8,664 nucleotides of DNA from Kiritimatiellia bacterium (GCA_017479035.1 JAFVCR010000100.1:1-8664); one strand, 5' to 3'. Counted from the first letter of the stretch, positions 1 to 6,561 are shown. Numbers and translations are program-made. Notes: generated by a model from the sequence alone, not told the origin.

Positions 1-47
1 CCTTGCAGGGATGAAAACACGTCCACCAGCCGGAACATCCCCGCCAT
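1..47 (-). CDS. queE: 7-carboxy-7-deazaguanine synthase QueE, N-terminal fragment (runs off left edge)
   Basis: Only the first 16 codons are in the window. Read on the minus strand from the ATG at 47-45 they give MAGMFRLVDVFSSLQG. The pattern hydrophobic-x-x-(I/V)-F-(Y/S)-(S/T)-(L/I)-Q-G is the conserved N-terminus of QueE, the radical-SAM enzyme that converts 6-carboxy-tetrahydropterin to 7-carboxy-7-deazaguanine in the preQ0/queuosine pathway. The CxxxCxxC cluster motif would lie outside the window. The start is 3 nt after the queD stop, and an AGGGAGG ribosome-binding site lies at 65-59 on the minus strand, 11 nt upstream. A second in-frame ATG at 38-36 is an alternative start. The position directly after queD, the enzyme that makes QueE's substrate, strongly supports the call despite the short length. 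Confidence 0.8.
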   Translation of the reverse strand, partial: MAGMFRLVDVFSSLQ

Positions 48-50
48 CGC

Positions 51-464
51 CTACGCATCCTCCCTGTATTCTGCGCACGAATCCGCAGTTTCCCACACGC
101 GCACTGCACAAAGCCCCGCAATGCGAGGCTTGAGCATGGAGAAGAAGTGCCGCGCGAGATTCTCCGCCGTGGAGCGAAACGGCAATGCAACAGTCCGCAT
201 ACCGTGCTTTTCCACGAGTGCGGCAATCTCGCACTCGGCCGCGCTTTGGGTATTGTACATGAACGCATGGTCGAAGCGCGAAACCACCGTCTCCTCCGTG
301 GCCGCCTTCAGATCCTTGAAATCAATGACCATGTCCTCGCCGTCACCGCCGCGCACGACCGTCTCCAGCCGATACGTATGCCCGTGCAGATTCTTGCAAA
401 GGCCGCGATGGTTCGTGAGGATGTGCGCTGCATCGAACCGGACGCTTTTCGAGACCGTCAGCAT
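51..464 (-). CDS. queD: 6-carboxy-5,6,7,8-tetrahydropterin synthase QueD (PTPS family)
   Basis: A 137-residue protein of normal length for the 6-pyruvoyl-tetrahydropterin synthase family. It converts 7,8-dihydroneopterin triphosphate to 6-carboxy-tetrahydropterin, the second step from GTP toward preQ0 and queuosine. The three zinc-binding histidines are H14 (in FDAAH) and H27/H29 (in LHGHTY). The catalytic cysteine is C23, the Asp-His pair is D65-H66 (FDHAF), and the pterin-anchoring glutamate is E126 (VWET). The CxxxHxH spacing is that of the QueD subgroup. I chose the ATG at 464, which shares its A with the TGA of the upstream kinase (TGATG). There is no good ribosome-binding site, so translation is probably coupled to the kinase. 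A TTG at 467 would add one residue. queE follows after 3 nt. Confidence 0.93.
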   Translation of the reverse strand: MLTVSKSVRFDAAHILTNHRGLCKNLHGHTYRLETVVRGGDGEDMVIDFKDLKAATEETVVSRFDHAFMYNTQSAAECEIAALVEKHGMRTVALPFRSTAENLARHFFSMLKPRIAGLCAVRVWETADSCAEYREDA

Positions 465-1315
465 CAAGTGTAGTCCACAACGCTTGCCCAGTGCAGGAGC
501 AGATCGCGGTTCTTCGGATCGGTCATTTTAGTGGACTGCGCAGCGGCCACCACGGGTAGCCATCTCTGCACATCGCGTTTTTCCACGTTCAACGCTTCGC
601 AGATGCCCACGATATACTTCTCCGCCGCCGCATGCATGCCGTTGATCCAGAAGTAAAGATACGTGCGTGCGATGTCCGCAAGCGGATTGCCGCGCCGGAC
701 GTGCGCCCAGTCGATGATTTTGTATCCGCCTTTGGGGTTTATGATAACGTTCGTGGGGTTGAAGTCGCCGTGGCACACGCAAATGTTTTTCGGCAGGCCG
801 GCCAGCTGCATGTGCAATTCGTAACGTTGCTCTTCGGGGAGTTCGCTCGCGGCGATTTGGCGGTCGAGCTTTTCCAATAGAGGATTCATCAGCGTCACCT
901 TGTGGCTCATCACATCGATGTGTATCTTTATGAAGGTGGCCATGTGCCGCGCAAAATTCTTTTTGTCCTCCTTCATGATCTGATCCAGCGTCTTGCCCTC
1001 GGCATATTCGGACACCAGCGACCACGTGCCGTCCTTGTTTTTGCGCACTTCCTTGAGCGCGGCTACCGGCAGACCCGCCGCCTCCGCACGCGCCTGGTTC
1101 AACGCCTCGTTCAATATATCGACCTTCGCCTTGCCCTTTTCAAACGTTTTGAGCACCTCGTCGCCATCGCGCGTGATCACCTTGCCAGTGCGCTCTGCGA
1201 GAATCGTTCCCTTCGCCTTCGGCGCGGCTGGTTTCTCAACTGCCGTGGCTTTGGGCGCGGCTGGTTTCTTCGCCGGTGCTGCGGCGGATTTCGGTGCGGA
1301 CTTCTTTGTTGCCAT
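464..1315 (-). CDS. APH/choline-kinase-family phosphotransferase with Lys/Ala/Pro-rich N-terminal tail
   Basis: A 283-residue protein. Residues 2-36 are a low-complexity tail of Lys, Ala and Pro with KPAAPKA-type repeats, resembling histone H1. The rest is an aminoglycoside-phosphotransferase-like small-molecule kinase. It has a short N-lobe, a hinge at about 100-107 (LVSEYAEG), the catalytic loop HGDFNPTN at 182-189, and the metal-binding Asp of IIDW (D202) followed by an RRGNPLADIAR segment typical of the family. Substrate unknown. A strong AAGGAG site at 1330-1325 touches an ATG at 1324 but sits 9 nt before the ATG at 1315, so 1315 (MATKK) is the likely start. The gene overlaps queD by 1 nt (TGATG), placing it first in the queuosine-precursor operon. 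A role in that pathway is inference from position only. The tail could bind RNA or DNA, also unproven. Confidence 0.82.
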   Translation of the reverse strand: MATKKSAPKSAAAPAKKPAAPKATAVEKPAAPKAKGTILAERTGKVITRDGDEVLKTFEKGKAKVDILNEALNQARAEAAGLPVAALKEVRKNKDGTWSLVSEYAEGKTLDQIMKEDKKNFARHMATFIKIHIDVMSHKVTLMNPLLEKLDRQIAASELPEEQRYELHMQLAGLPKNICVCHGDFNPTNVIINPKGGYKIIDWAHVRRGNPLADIARTYLYFWINGMHAAAEKYIVGICEALNVEKRDVQRWLPVVAAAQSTKMTDPKNRDLLLHWASVVDYT

Positions 1316-1353
1316 TTCGGGCATCTCCTTGTGTTGTGGATGACTATGTTGAT

Positions 1354-1382
1354 ATTTTACATTTATTCCTGCGGAAAATCAA
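1354..1382 (-). promoter_or_regulatory. Proximal promoter for the kinase-queD-queE operon
   Basis: On the minus strand the -35 box TTGATT (1382-1377) and -10 box TAAAAT (1359-1354) are separated by exactly 17 nt. The predicted start of transcription near 1347 leaves about a 30-nt leader that carries the AAGGAG site (1330-1325) for the ATG at 1315. Box sequences and spacing are seen directly; activity is inferred. Confidence 0.6.
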
Positions 1383-1473
1383 GCATTAAATCTTGCCGTG
1401 CGGCGCATCCAGCCGCCGCGCGCGAATTGCGCCCGGCCTCTTCGGTGAAAGAAAAATGGTGCGGCTCTATCAT
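1363..1473 (-). CDS. Possible 36-residue small protein in the kinase leader
   Basis: An open frame from the ATG at 1473 to TAA at 1363 encodes a peptide starting MIEPHHFSFTEEAG and ending LMLDFPQE. I do not recognise a family. The reason to list it is its position: the ATG is only 9 nt downstream of the -10 box of a near-consensus promoter, so an mRNA from that promoter would be leaderless or nearly so, as proposed for two other genes in this window. There is no Shine-Dalgarno sequence. It ends 47 nt before the kinase start and overlaps the proximal kinase promoter. Equally possible is that the region is simply a long 5' leader. The frame is open further upstream, antisense to mlaF, but that part has no coding support. 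Low confidence. Confidence 0.3.
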   Translation of the reverse strand: MIEPHHFSFTEEAGRNSRAAAGCAARQDLMLDFPQE

Positions 1474-1482
1474 TTCTGCACG

Positions 1483-1511
1483 ATTATACCACAATTCCCA
1501 TTCCCTTTCAA
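1483..1511 (-). promoter_or_regulatory. Distal near-consensus sigma70-type promoter, minus strand
   Basis: On the minus strand a TTGAAA -35 box (1511-1506) and a perfect TATAAT -10 box (1488-1483) are separated by 17 nt. This is the best sigma70-type match in the window. Transcription would start near 1477-1475, giving either a near-leaderless mRNA for the small frame at 1473-1363 or a leader of about 160 nt on the kinase operon. The -10 continues as GGTATAATCG, a context also found at 4581-4589. Confidence 0.7.
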
Positions 1512-1560
1512 CAACCTCTTTGCGGGTTTGCCGCCAAATTCGGGAATAACGCAAATTTCG

Positions 1561-1589
1561 TTGACACATGAACGGTTTTGTGATAGTTT
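1561..1589 (+). promoter_or_regulatory. Promoter of the mlaF-MCE-lptF/G operon, leaderless type
   Basis: A perfect TTGACA -35 box at 1561-1566 is followed after 17 nt by a TAGTTT -10-like box (1584-1589). An alternative is GATAGT at 1582-1587 with an upstream TGT extended -10. Either predicts a start at about 1594-1597, on or within 3 nt of the ATG at 1597. There is no ribosome-binding site in between; the sequence is pyrimidine-rich. Confidence 0.6.
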
Positions 1590-1596
1590 TTCCTAC

Positions 1597-2325
1597 ATGA
1601 TTCGGTTCGACGGCGTGGTAAAGAAATTCAACTCCAAAGCGGTTCTTGCGGGGGTGTCCTTCGAGATTCGCCAGGGGGAGATTTTTGCCATCGTAGGGCC
1701 CAGCGGCACCGGCAAGAGCGTTACGCTCAAACACATGGTCCGCCTGCTTACGCCCACGTCCGGCAGCGTATGGCTCGGCAGCGAAGAGGTCTCCGCCGCA
1801 TCCGGGCGGCGCCTTGCCAAAATACGCGAGCGCTTCGGCTATCTTTTCCAGGGCGGCGCGTTTCTGGGTTCGCTCACAGTAGGCGAAAACATCCAGCTGC
1901 CCCTGCGGGAGCGGCGCAACCTTTCCGAATTCGAGATAGAACGGCGCACGCACGAAGCATTGGAGGCGGTGGATCTCGCCGGCGCAGAGGACAAAATGCC
2001 GGCGGAACTTTCCGGCGGGATGCTCAAACGCGCAGGGCTTGCACGGGCACTCGTGCGCAATGCGGACATAATGCTCTACGACGAACCCACCAGTGCGCTC
2101 GATCCCGTTACGGCAAGGCAGGTGAACCGCCTGATAACGCGCACCAATACGGAGCGCAAGATAACAAGCGTGGTTGTTACGCACGATCTCGCGGCGGCGC
2201 TCGGCTACGCGCACAGGATACTGATGCTCAAGGGCGGCAAGGTGCTGGAGTGCTGCTCGCCGGACAAGTTCGTGAAGTCGCCAGTAGCGGAAGTGAAGGA
2301 ATTTTTGGAGGCGTCGGGATTATGA
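1597..2325 (+). CDS. mlaF: MlaF-type ABC transporter ATPase (MCE lipid transport)
   Basis: A 242-residue ATP-binding subunit that would power lipid movement between the membranes with an MCE protein and a permease. Visible motifs: Walker A GPSGTGKS at 34-41, Q-loop Q85 in LFQGGAFLGSLTVGENI, signature LSGGM at 138-142, Walker B IMLYDEP at 158-164, and the H-loop His in VVTHDL (H196). The Q-loop segment and the signature followed by KRAGLARAL are typical of the MlaF/Ttg2A subgroup. The start at 1597 gives the family's usual N-terminus (MIRFDGVVKKF). The frame is open upstream to 1393, but that sequence is not like the family and a promoter sits directly before 1597. The stop overlaps the ATG of the MCE gene (ATGA). 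Unlike most such operons, no MlaE permease gene is adjacent. Confidence 0.9.
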   Translation: MIRFDGVVKKFNSKAVLAGVSFEIRQGEIFAIVGPSGTGKSVTLKHMVRLLTPTSGSVWLGSEEVSAASGRRLAKIRERFGYLFQGGAFLGSLTVGENIQLPLRERRNLSEFEIERRTHEALEAVDLAGAEDKMPAELSGGMLKRAGLARALVRNADIMLYDEPTSALDPVTARQVNRLITRTNTERKITSVVVTHDLAAALGYAHRILMLKGGKVLECCSPDKFVKSPVAEVKEFLEASGL

Positions 2326-3410
2326 AAAAGTCTGGAGACGTATTTACCGAACTTACGGTGGGAGTGTTCATGCTGGCGGTGATTGCGCTATTGGCGTATT
2401 TCACGATCGTGATTTCCGGCGTGGATTTCATCAACGGAAGGCAGAAGGTAAAGATGCACGCCACGTTCGCAAATGTAGGCGGGCTTAAAGAACGCGACAA
2501 CGTGATGTATCGCGGCATGAAGGTGGGCACGGTGGATTCCATCGATCTTGCCCAAGACGGCGCACGCCTCGTGTTGAGCGTGGAAAAGGATGTGGTGATG
2601 CGCGAAACGGGACGCTTGAGCATAGCAAGCCTTTCCCTACTGGGCGGCAACTATCTGCTTCTGGAGGAGGGGCAGGGCGAGGCGTTGCCGCTGGAGAGCA
2701 CCGATTTCACGGGCGAGACTCCCTCCGACTGGATGCAGGATCTCGGCGCGATAGCCAAAAACCTCAATGAAATCACATCCGGCGACGAGGTGAAAAGCAT
2801 CCTCGCCAATGCCGATGCGGCCGCCGCAAGCGTGCGTGCACTGGCCGAACGCATTGAAAAAGGAGAAGGGTCTCTCGGCAAACTCCTCTCGCCGGACGAA
2901 ACCGCATACAACGATTTGAAAGCAACTCTCGCAAGTGCATCGGCTGCTGCGGAGAATCTCAAAACCCTCTCCGCGCGGCTCGAAGCGGGCGAGGGCCTGC
3001 TAGGCAAAATGCTTGCGGCGGACGACGGCGGCGTATATTCCGATGCACAGGCCGCCGTGAAAGATCTGCGCGAAATCGCGGCCGAGGCCAAGGACTCCAT
3101 CGCTGGTGTGAAGGCTGCAATAGCCAATGCACAGGCGTTCACTGAACGGCTCAACCGCGAGGACACGCTGGTGGGGAAACTCACCGGAGACGAAGAACTC
3201 GCACGTTCCGCAGGTGAACTAGTAGCCAATCTCGAAAAATTCTCCGCAACTCTCAACTCCGGCGAAGGCACGCTAGGCAAACTCTTGACCGACCCCGCAT
3301 TGCACAACGACATCTCCGGCCTCGTCAAGGACTTGCGCCAGATCGTAGACAACTATCGCGACACCACCCCCATCACCACATTCGGCACGCTTGCAACAGG
3401 AGCGTTGTAA
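2322..3410 (+). CDS. mlaD: MCE-domain lipid transport protein (MlaD-like) with repeated C-terminal domain
   Basis: A 362-residue protein anchored in the inner membrane by one helix (about 11-32), with the rest in the periplasm. The MCE domain spans about 42-118 and shows the family's GL-x(6)-VMYRGMKVGTV and LLGGNYLLLEEG segments. MCE domains oligomerise into a ring that carries lipids. The C-terminal half is helical and Ala-rich, with four copies of a GEGxLGKLL motif at 181-189, 223-231, 280-288 (degenerate, EDTLVGKLT) and 314-322. This repeat is common in long MCE proteins. Escherichia coli MlaD is about half this length, so the symbol marks family rather than strict orthology. The ATG overlaps the mlaF stop by 4 nt and a GGAGG site lies 10 nt upstream. 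It most likely docks on MlaF through a permease encoded elsewhere. Confidence 0.88.
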   Translation: MKKSGDVFTELTVGVFMLAVIALLAYFTIVISGVDFINGRQKVKMHATFANVGGLKERDNVMYRGMKVGTVDSIDLAQDGARLVLSVEKDVVMRETGRLSIASLSLLGGNYLLLEEGQGEALPLESTDFTGETPSDWMQDLGAIAKNLNEITSGDEVKSILANADAAAASVRALAERIEKGEGSLGKLLSPDETAYNDLKATLASASAAAENLKTLSARLEAGEGLLGKMLAADDGGVYSDAQAAVKDLREIAAEAKDSIAGVKAAIANAQAFTERLNREDTLVGKLTGDEELARSAGELVANLEKFSATLNSGEGTLGKLLTDPALHNDISGLVKDLRQIVDNYRDTTPITTFGTLATGAL

Positions 3411-3413
3411 CAC

Positions 3414-4514
3414 ATGAGAATACTTGGCCGCTATGTCCTGCGCGAATTTGCAACGCCCCTTTTCTACACGCTTGCGGGCTTTTTCTCGATATACATTCTC
3501 TTCGAGCTGTTCGCAAGTTTCGGCCGGCTCGCATCTGCCAAGCCGCCCGCTCTGGACATTGCAAACTACTTCCTAGCGTATTTCGCGCCGCAATTCAAAT
3601 GGTTCGCGCCCGCGTGCCTCATGTTGGCCACGCTATACACGATGTGGAACTTCTGCCGCCACAGCGAACTCATCGCCATGCGTGCGAGCGGCATCGGATT
3701 TTTCGCAATCGTCAAGCCCCTGTTGCTCGTGGCCGCATTGATGGCGGCGTTCACATGGTATGTGGATGAATACTACGTTCCCGAACGCTCGCAATGGGCA
3801 AAATCGTTCCGCAGCGCAAAGTTCAAAGAGGAGGAAATGGTCGCCTCCGGAAAAACGCTTTTCCGCAACCAAAGCGAAAGCCGCACATGGAGCATCGCGC
3901 GTTTTGTTTCTGCGGATGCCACTACCCTTGCCGATGTTACAATCACGGACGACTCCCCTTCCGGCGTGCGTGAATGCACAATCTCCTCTCCGCTCGCACA
4001 GTATCTTGACGGCGCATGGTGGCTTGTCGATCCCCAAATCGTCCGCTACGATTCCGCCGGCGAAGAAATCCCGCAATCGGCCACGCCCTCTCCTGCGGAC
4101 GCTCTCACATTTCGCATGTTTCCTTTCTCCGAAACACCGCGCGATTTTCTCCTTCAAAACCGCAACGCGATTTTCTATTCGGTGGCAGACCGTGAACGCT
4201 ATCTTGAACTCAACCCGGCAATAGAACCGTCCGTCCGCCGCGAATTCGAATACAATATCTGGGCCGATCGCCTCGCACCGCTCGCATGTATAGTGATAAC
4301 GCTTTTTGCAATCCCTGCCGGCGTTGCCACCGGGCGCCAAAGCGTATTCAAAGGCGTAGTGGGCGCTCTTGCGATGTTCTTTGCATTCTATGCATTGACA
4401 CTCGCTTGCATGGCGGGGGCCAAACTCGGCTACGTCCCACCTGTTCCGGCGGCGGTTCTCCCGCACGCCGTATTTTTCCTTGTGGGATGCATGCTTTTCC
4501 ACCGCCAGCGATGA
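3414..4514 (+). CDS. LptF/LptG family lipopolysaccharide export permease (YjgP/YjgQ)
   Basis: A 366-residue membrane protein of normal length for the family that, with the LptB ATPase, extracts LPS from the inner membrane. The N-terminal half has three membrane segments (about 13-33, 62-80, 97-117), including the conserved SELIAMRASGI stretch at 84-94 that faces the ATPase. A central periplasmic domain (about 118-280) should form the beta-jellyroll. Three more segments follow (about 288-304, 314-334, 345-361), giving the expected 3+3 layout. Whether it is LptF or LptG cannot be settled here. The ATG is 3 nt after the MCE stop with AGGAG at 3398-3402 (11-nt spacing), so it belongs to the mlaF operon and is its last gene before the terminator. 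That pairing is unusual; lptF and lptG normally sit together. Confidence 0.9.
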   Translation: MRILGRYVLREFATPLFYTLAGFFSIYILFELFASFGRLASAKPPALDIANYFLAYFAPQFKWFAPACLMLATLYTMWNFCRHSELIAMRASGIGFFAIVKPLLLVAALMAAFTWYVDEYYVPERSQWAKSFRSAKFKEEEMVASGKTLFRNQSESRTWSIARFVSADATTLADVTITDDSPSGVRECTISSPLAQYLDGAWWLVDPQIVRYDSAGEEIPQSATPSPADALTFRMFPFSETPRDFLLQNRNAIFYSVADRERYLELNPAIEPSVRREFEYNIWADRLAPLACIVITLFAIPAGVATGRQSVFKGVVGALAMFFAFYALTLACMAGAKLGYVPPVPAAVLPHAVFFLVGCMLFHRQR

Positions 4515-4530
4515 TGCATGCACTGGCCGC

Positions 4531-4579
4531 CGCCGCCGTGCAACAGCAATGTTTTGCTTGCGCGGCGGCGCGTGTTTTT
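4531..4579 (+). terminator. Intrinsic terminator of the mla-lpt operon
   Basis: A GC-rich hairpin lies 16 nt after the permease stop. The outer arm CGCCGCCG (4531-4538) pairs with CGGCGGCG (4563-4570). After one T-G wobble, GCAA (4540-4543) pairs with TTGC (4558-4561). After a CA bulge, GCAA (4546-4549) pairs with TTGC (4554-4557) around a TGTT loop. A run of five T follows at 4575-4579. The next gene has its own promoter overlapping the descending arm. Confidence 0.75.
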
Positions 4580-4587
4580 GGTATAAT
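4558..4587 (+). promoter_or_regulatory. Promoter for the DUF218-methyltransferase-glycosyltransferase operon
   Basis: A perfect TATAAT -10 box is at 4582-4587 in the context GGTATAATCG. A weak -35 (TTGCGC, 4558-4563) lies 18 nt upstream inside the terminator stem. The predicted start near 4594 leaves only about 4 nt before the ATG at 4598. A GAGG at 4589-4592 could serve as a ribosome-binding site only if transcription began further upstream. Confidence 0.6.
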
Positions 4588-4597
4588 CGAGGCATCC

Positions 4598-5338
4598 ATG
4601 TATTACATAAACAAAATAGTCTGGTTCTTCATCAATCCTGCATCGGTCGCTCTGATGCTGATGCTCGCCTCGTTGCTTATGCGTAGCCGTTTCCCGCGCA
4701 CAGCCCGCGCCGTAGGCATTGCCGCATTCTGCTGGATGTGGTTTTTCTGCTCGCCGCTTTGCATGGCCGCTCTAGGCGTGCCGCTCGAAGCGCCATACCG
4801 CGCAAACATGTCTGCGGAATCTCTGCCGCAGGCAGACGCTATAGTCGTCCTCGGCGGCGGAATGTACGCCTCTCTTTCGCACCCCTATCCCGATATGAAC
4901 GACTCCGCCGATCGCGTGTGGCACGCAGCGCGCCTGTGGAAAGCCGGTAAAGCACCGCTCGTAATTGCAAGCGGCAGTGGCGAAAAAAACGGCGCGGTTC
5001 CTCTTCTGCTCGATCTCGGCGTGCCGGCCTCCACCATATTTGTGGACGACGACTCGCGCAACACATACGAGAACACCCGCCTCACCGCACGCCTGCTCAA
5101 AGAACGCGGTCTTGCGCATCCGCGCATACTTGTAGTAACAAGCGCATGGCACATGACGCGCGCATTGGGCAACTTCTCGCAAATCGATGCCGAAGTCATC
5201 CCCGCCGCTACGGATTTCCGCGTAACTCTCGCGCTTGAAAAAATGCATCTTCTGAACTATATCGTGCCAGACGCATCCACGTTCGACACAAATGCCCGTC
5301 TCTTCAAAGAGTGGATCGGGAGGCTTGCAAGAAAATGA
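4598..5338 (+). CDS. DUF218 envelope protein (ElyC/SanA/YdcF-like)
   Basis: A 246-residue protein with two N-terminal membrane helices (about 7-28 and 36-58) followed by a DUF218 domain. The domain shows its standard motifs: DAIVVLGGG at 80-88, ASGSG at 124-128, SRNTYENT at 153-160 and VVTSAWHMTRA at 179-189. The two-helix form resembles ElyC, which in Escherichia coli affects envelope integrity through the undecaprenyl-phosphate lipid carrier. Family members have no firmly defined reaction. The ATG at 4598 is chosen because it gives the normal membrane-anchored N-terminus and follows the promoter directly. The frame extends upstream to 4286 inside the permease gene without support. The stop overlaps the next gene's ATG (ATGA), so the two are translationally coupled. 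Confidence 0.88.
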   Translation: MYYINKIVWFFINPASVALMLMLASLLMRSRFPRTARAVGIAAFCWMWFFCSPLCMAALGVPLEAPYRANMSAESLPQADAIVVLGGGMYASLSHPYPDMNDSADRVWHAARLWKAGKAPLVIASGSGEKNGAVPLLLDLGVPASTIFVDDDSRNTYENTRLTARLLKERGLAHPRILVVTSAWHMTRALGNFSQIDAEVIPAATDFRVTLALEKMHLLNYIVPDASTFDTNARLFKEWIGRLARK

Positions 5339-6561
5339 CACTCACACTTTCCATTTCCAAATCTGTTTACGGCGGAGCCGGCCTCGCTCGCCTCGGCGAC
5401 GGACGCGTGGCGTTCGTGGAAGGCGCATTCCCCGGCGAAACCGTCCGCGCGAAAATCACGGAAGAAAAACGCCGCTTCGTCCGCTGCGAGATAGTGGAGA
5501 TGCTCGAACCTTCACCGGAGCGCATACTCGCGTTTGGCGAAGCCGTCCAACCCGGCGCGGTCTATTCCGCCGTCTCGCCGAAAGCGGAACTCGCCTTCAA
5601 ACGCGATCAGCTGGAGAATTTCCTGCAGAAGGTCTCGAAGAAAGACAGCGAAATCAAAACCACCGCCCACACCGGCTGGCCTCTCGACCACTACCGCAAC
5701 AAAGCCATCTACCGCTTCAAGCGCGATAGCACCGGCGCATGGCTCATCGGCTATCTCCGCGAAGGCTCCCACGACGTGATCGACACACCGCAGGATGCTC
5801 TTGCCCTCCCGGAGATAAACGTACGCCTCCCCTCCATCCGCTCCGACGTGAAAGCGATCCTCACCCAAGGTGCGGATGCCGTGCGCAAGTGGGCCGCTGC
5901 AACCGAAACCGTCACCGTGCGCTATACCCGCCAGGATGGCGTAAAGTGGTGGCTCGGCGCAGCACCGAAGGACATGGTGCTGCGTGAAACCACCTGCGGC
6001 CTCACCTTCAAAGTGGCGGCGGACGGCTTTTATCAGGTAAACCCGGCCGTCGGCGAAGAACTCGTAAAGCGCGTCGTAGCCGCATATCTCGAAAAGGCCG
6101 ATGCCCTCCCGCACATTCTAGATCTCTACTGCGGCGTGGGCGTGTTTGGCATATGCTGCGCAAAGGCCAATAAAAACCCGCCGGAACCCGTGCGGCTCGT
6201 GGGCGCGGAAATGTCGCAACCAGCCATACGCCTTGCAAAGGAGAATGCGGCGGCGGCGGGAGTGGACGGCAGATTCTTCGCGGAGAAAGTAGGCGGCAGC
6301 GTCCGCCGTTTCAAGGTCGGCTCAAAGCACACGGTGATAGTCGACCCCCCACGCGGCGGCCTTGAAAGACAAGCCGCAGAATGGCTTTCCAAATGCCGCG
6401 CCGGGCGCATATTCTACGTTTCGTGCGACCCCGCAACCCTCGTGCGAGACCTTTCGATAATCATGCAGGGCTGGCAATGGAAAGTGGAACGCGCCGAACT
6501 TTTCAACATGTTCCCGCGCACAGCCCGTTTCGAGTCCTTCATAATCCTGGAACGCAGATAA
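5335..6561 (+). CDS. RNA m5U methyltransferase, RlmD/RlmCD/TrmA family, without the Fe-S cysteines
   Basis: A 408-residue SAM-dependent enzyme that should methylate C5 of a uridine in 23S rRNA or tRNA. An N-terminal TRAM RNA-binding domain (about 1-55) has the typical SVYGGAGLARL and FVEGAFPGETV segments. The SAM domain shows FYQVNP (232-237), DLYCGVGVFG (263-272) and DPPRGG (337-342). The nucleophile is C364 in YVSCDPATLVRDL and the catalytic base is probably E400 in MFPRTARFESFIIL. The position where RlmD carries the CxxCGGC-type 4Fe-4S ligands (about 62-85) contains no cysteine here, so the enzyme is probably cluster-free and its target site cannot be deduced. The ATG at 5335 overlaps the DUF218 stop; GGGAGG lies at 5318-5323 with 11-nt spacing. 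Confidence 0.9.
   Translation: MTLTLSISKSVYGGAGLARLGDGRVAFVEGAFPGETVRAKITEEKRRFVRCEIVEMLEPSPERILAFGEAVQPGAVYSAVSPKAELAFKRDQLENFLQKVSKKDSEIKTTAHTGWPLDHYRNKAIYRFKRDSTGAWLIGYLREGSHDVIDTPQDALALPEINVRLPSIRSDVKAILTQGADAVRKWAAATETVTVRYTRQDGVKWWLGAAPKDMVLRETTCGLTFKVAADGFYQVNPAVGEELVKRVVAAYLEKADALPHILDLYCGVGVFGICCAKANKNPPEPVRLVGAEMSQPAIRLAKENAAAAGVDGRFFAEKVGGSVRRFKVGSKHTVIVDPPRGGLERQAAEWLSKCRAGRIFYVSCDPATLVRDLSIIMQGWQWKVERAELFNMFPRTARFESFIILERR

Noticed and set aside
464..1315. Aminoglycoside resistance gene
   Set aside because: Only the general APH fold motifs are present; the H1-like tail and the queuosine context do not suggest a resistance determinant.
1316..1477. preQ1 riboswitch in the queuosine operon leader
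   Set aside because: I looked for the short stem-loop with an A-rich tail of preQ1-I and for preQ1-II features and found no match; the only clear stem is GCGGCG/CGCCGC.
1393..1596. N-terminal extension of MlaF
   Set aside because: The extra 68 residues do not resemble the family, there is no ribosome-binding site, and the promoter lies directly before the ATG at 1597.
1474..2214. Long minus-strand frame antisense to mlaF
   Set aside because: It is a shadow of the clear ATPase gene and has no recognisable domain; only its last 36 codons have independent promoter support.
3633..4595. 320-residue minus-strand frame antisense to the permease
   Set aside because: Cys/His/Arg-rich composition typical of a GC-skewed shadow frame; the plus-strand LptF/LptG protein is unambiguous.
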